Assembly: GCA_964632945.1 (NCBI GenBank)
Contig: CAZWCX010000002.1
Coordinates: 1 to 64,000 of the forward strand
DNA: 64,000 nucleotides
From: CAZWCX01 sp964632945
Lineage (GTDB): Bacteria > Planctomycetota > MHYJ01 > WSZJ01 > CAZWCX01
Direction: 5' to 3'
Positions within the stretch are counted from its first letter, which is position 1, and each line of letters begins with the position of its first letter. Shown here one piece after another: positions 62,196 to 64,000 of the stretch. The notes beneath the pieces were generated by a model. That model was given only the letters and a program-made list of their open reading frames with translations. It made no database searches and was not told where the DNA came from. Both the position numbers and the translations under genes were made by a program.

Positions 62196-63182
62196 TTAGA
62201 TCCATCCCTTCTGCCGGTACCAGGCAATCGCGTCGGCGATGGCCGGGCCGATGGGGGAGGGGCGGAAGCCGAGTTCCCGGACTGCGCGCGACGCGTCGAA
62301 GTGCATGAAGTGGCGCGCGAGCCTCACCCCGGTCACGGTTGCGCGCGGCGCCCGATGTGTCACGTGATCGGCGACGAACTCCGAGATGTAAGCGACGGGC
62401 AGGGCGAACCAGATCGGCAGCTTGATCCGCGGCGGCCTCCTGCCGGCGACCTCTCCGGCGATCTCGAAGATCCGGCGCACCGAGACGTTTTCCCCGCCGA
62501 GGATGTACCGGCGACCGCGCACTCCTTTCCGCCAGGCCAGCAGGTGTCCCTCGGCGGCATCCCGCACGTCGACGAGGTTGATGCGGCACTCGATGTAGGC
62601 GGGGATCCTGCCGTGCAGGAAGTCGAGCAGCATGGCGGTCGGGGGGCTGGCATTCACGTCCCCCGGACCGACGGGGACGGTCGGATTGACGATGACGACA
62701 TCGAGCCCGCGCTCGGCGGCCTCGACGGCGGCGCGTTCGGCGAGAAACTTCGAGAGACAGTAGGGCCCCACCATTTCCTCGGCGAGCGAAACGGTGTCCT
62801 CGTTGCAGACCGACCCGTCCTTCGACGGGCCGATGATCGACTCGGTGCTGGTGTAAACGACGCGGGGTACGCCCGTCCGTTCCGCGGCCGCAAGGACGTT
62901 CCGGGTTCCCTCCGTGTTGGTGAGGCGGAACTCGTCGCGATCGAGCGCCCACAGGCGGGGATTGGCGGCCAGGTGAAAGAGGACGTCGCAGCCCTCGAGC
63001 GCGGGGCGGACGGAATCGGGATTGCGGATGTCCGCCTCGTGGAGCCGGACCGGCAGGCCGTCCAGATTGTCGAGCCGGGCCCCCGGGCGCTCGACGACGG
63101 AGACTTCCAGCCCGTCCTGAAGCAATCGACGGACGACGTGGGAGCCGATGAAGCCGGCCCCGCCGGTGACCACCGCCCTCAC
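62196..63182 (-). CDS. hpnA: HpnA-like NAD-dependent epimerase/dehydratase (extended SDR)
   Basis: An extended short-chain dehydrogenase/reductase of 328 residues. It has TGGAGFIGSHV (dinucleotide binding), the Y-x-x-x-K pair in GPYCLSKFLAE, and segments I recall from hopanoid-associated sugar epimerase HpnA: FHLAANPRLWALD, VNPTVPVGPGD, INLVDVRDAAEGHLLA, RYILGGENVS. Hopanoid genes are not in the window, so the role is inferred and a 3-beta-HSD-like or sugar epimerase function is possible. GTG 63182 overlaps the upstream TAG by one base. Confidence 0.85.
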   Translation of the reverse strand: MRAVVTGGAGFIGSHVVRRLLQDGLEVSVVERPGARLDNLDGLPVRLHEADIRNPDSVRPALEGCDVLFHLAANPRLWALDRDEFRLTNTEGTRNVLAAAERTGVPRVVYTSTESIIGPSKDGSVCNEDTVSLAEEMVGPYCLSKFLAERAAVEAAERGLDVVIVNPTVPVGPGDVNASPPTAMLLDFLHGRIPAYIECRINLVDVRDAAEGHLLAWRKGVRGRRYILGGENVSVRRIFEIAGEVAGRRPPRIKLPIWFALPVAYISEFVADHVTHRAPRATVTGVRLARHFMHFDASRAVRELGFRPSPIGPAIADAIAWYRQKGWI

Positions 63183-64000
63183 TAGTCCCGCTCCAGTTTG
63201 TTGAGTTCGGTCGCCAGCCGGGCGGCCTCCTTTTTCCATTCGCCGTGTTCGGCGACCAGGCCGGGGAGGACCGGCAGGCCGTGGAAGCGCGCGAGATTGG
63301 CCCGGCCCCGTTCGATGTCCTCGTCGTCCACGTCGAGCTCGATCAGGGAAATCCAGTTGCCCGGGTACTCGGGAGAGAGTTGCACGGCGCGATCGAGGTG
63401 TTCGCGGGCCTTTCGGTTGCTGCCCTTGCCGATGGGCGGGCCGGGGGACTTGTGGTAGAAGTTTCCCAGCAGTCGATGGGCGGCGGCGTAGTTCCACCGC
63501 TCGTCGATGTGCACCAGGCGGGAGGCGTCTTCCATCATGATCTTCATCGCGTCCAGGCCGTATCCGTGATCCGCGGAGGCGAGGAGCCCGGCCGCGATCG
63601 CGTGGTAGTAGTGTCCCTCGGGACGGCCCGGATCGGCGACGACGGCGGCATTGGCCAGTTTCACGGCGCTTTCGGCGAACCGCGCCTTGCGCGCCTCCTC
63701 GGGGACCCGGCGCGCGGCCCAGGAGCCGGCCCGGGACCCGCGCCAGAGGATCTCGTAGTCCTGGGCGCCCCCCTCGGCGCAACGCTGGTACAGGGAGAAG
63801 GCCTCCAGGACGAGGGGCAGGCGTCGCGGTTGCTGCTGATAAAGCTCGTCGGCGCGCAGGGACAGGCGGCGCACTTCTTCCTCGGAGAGCGTCCGGTCGG
63901 AGGGGATCTCCGGCGAGCCGCGGGGGACGGTTGCGCATCCCGCCGTCAGGGTCGAAAGGAGGGCGATCGCGAAGAGCCCACGAAGCCGCCGGCGCGCCCC
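63182..64000 (-). CDS. Lipoprotein with TPR-like helices (5' end outside the window)
   Basis: The frame is open to the window edge. Read from 64000, it gives RGLFAIALLSTLTAGC, a lipoprotein signal with lipobox LTAGC; only a few residues before it are missing. The mature ~250 residues are helical, with PEEARKARFAESAVKLANAA and HYYHAIAAGLLASADHGYGL and REHLDRAVQLSPEYPGNWIS, resembling TPR lipoproteins such as the TatT-type TRAP-associated family. It probably assists a membrane transporter or envelope complex; function unknown. Its stop overlaps the HpnA-like start (TAGTG). Confidence 0.8.
   Translation of the reverse strand, partial: GARRRLRGLFAIALLSTLTAGCATVPRGSPEIPSDRTLSEEEVRRLSLRADELYQQQPRRLPLVLEAFSLYQRCAEGGAQDYEILWRGSRAGSWAARRVPEEARKARFAESAVKLANAAVVADPGRPEGHYYHAIAAGLLASADHGYGLDAMKIMMEDASRLVHIDERWNYAAAHRLLGNFYHKSPGPPIGKGSNRKAREHLDRAVQLSPEYPGNWISLIELDVDDEDIERGRANLARFHGLPVLPGLVAEHGEWKKEAARLATELNKLERD

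Overview
The window is GC-rich bacterial chromosomal DNA with densely packed genes. No rRNA, tRNA, CRISPR array, insertion sequence or phage gene was seen. Several features suggest a member of the Planctomycetota or a close relative, probably an environmental lineage: three very large membrane-anchored Ser/Thr kinases with TPR tails, a TPR protein ending in two RNA polymerase alpha-CTD-like domains, an ATP/ADP-carrier-like protein fused to HEAT repeats and a cyclic-nucleotide domain, fused and degenerate amidohydrolases, and a multinuclear iron oxidase cassette. This assignment is an inference from gene content; there is no marker gene here that fixes it.

Layout. 0.2-3.4 kb: carrier/HEAT/cNMP fusion. 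3.5-12.9 kb (minus strand): a thioredoxin-like gene interrupted by an in-frame TGA with a SECIS-like hairpin just downstream (a probable selenoprotein), elongation factor G, a giant MscK-like MscS channel, a stand-alone receiver and a small helical protein. 13.1-20.7 kb (plus): two coupled amidohydrolase genes, then a compact cassette of nucleotidyltransferase, a TIGR04222-like membrane protein with a Cys-Gly3 tail, a DUF692/MNIO oxidase and a small partner protein, which looks like a RiPP-type modification locus acting on a membrane protein. 20.7-25.5 kb (minus): kinase-TPR and rlmN. 25.8-26.9 kb: tandem paralogous Cys-motif membrane proteins. 26.9-34.7 kb: HtrA-like protease divergent from two coupled kinase-TPR genes. 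34.7-37.4 kb: Cys-rich protein and ABC exporter. 37.5-45.1 kb (minus): a complete chemosensory operon (cheW, mcp, cheR-STAS, cheA-REC, cheB, cheW) with no motility genes beside it. 45.3-55.6 kb (plus): exported Sm-like protein, Ski2-like helicase, HEPN protein, GspL/PilM-like and GspM/PilO-like pair, a membrane-anchored DUF3352-like protein and priA. 55.6-64 kb: methyltransferase, TPR-alpha-CTD protein, peptide-type ABC permeases with a DUF962 protein, pyruvate kinase, an HpnA-like epimerase and a lipoprotein cut by the window edge.

How they work together. The window mixes housekeeping genes (fusA, priA, pyk, rlmN) with envelope signalling: Ser/Thr kinases, the chemosensory array, HtrA and MscS. 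Many adjacent genes overlap by 1-4 bases (ATGA, GTGA or TGATG), which implies translational coupling. Recognisable promoters follow a TTGAC-N18-TAnnAT plan, and two of them put the start codon only 8-10 bases after the -10 element, which suggests leaderless messages.

Most notable: (1) the probable selenoprotein at 3499-4740, which a standard gene caller would split or truncate; (2) the MNIO / Cys-Gly-tail cassette at 17.6-20.7 kb; (3) the TPR-double-alpha-CTD protein; (4) a chemosensory operon with a CheR-STAS fusion and a CheB whose receiver has lost its phosphorylation pocket.
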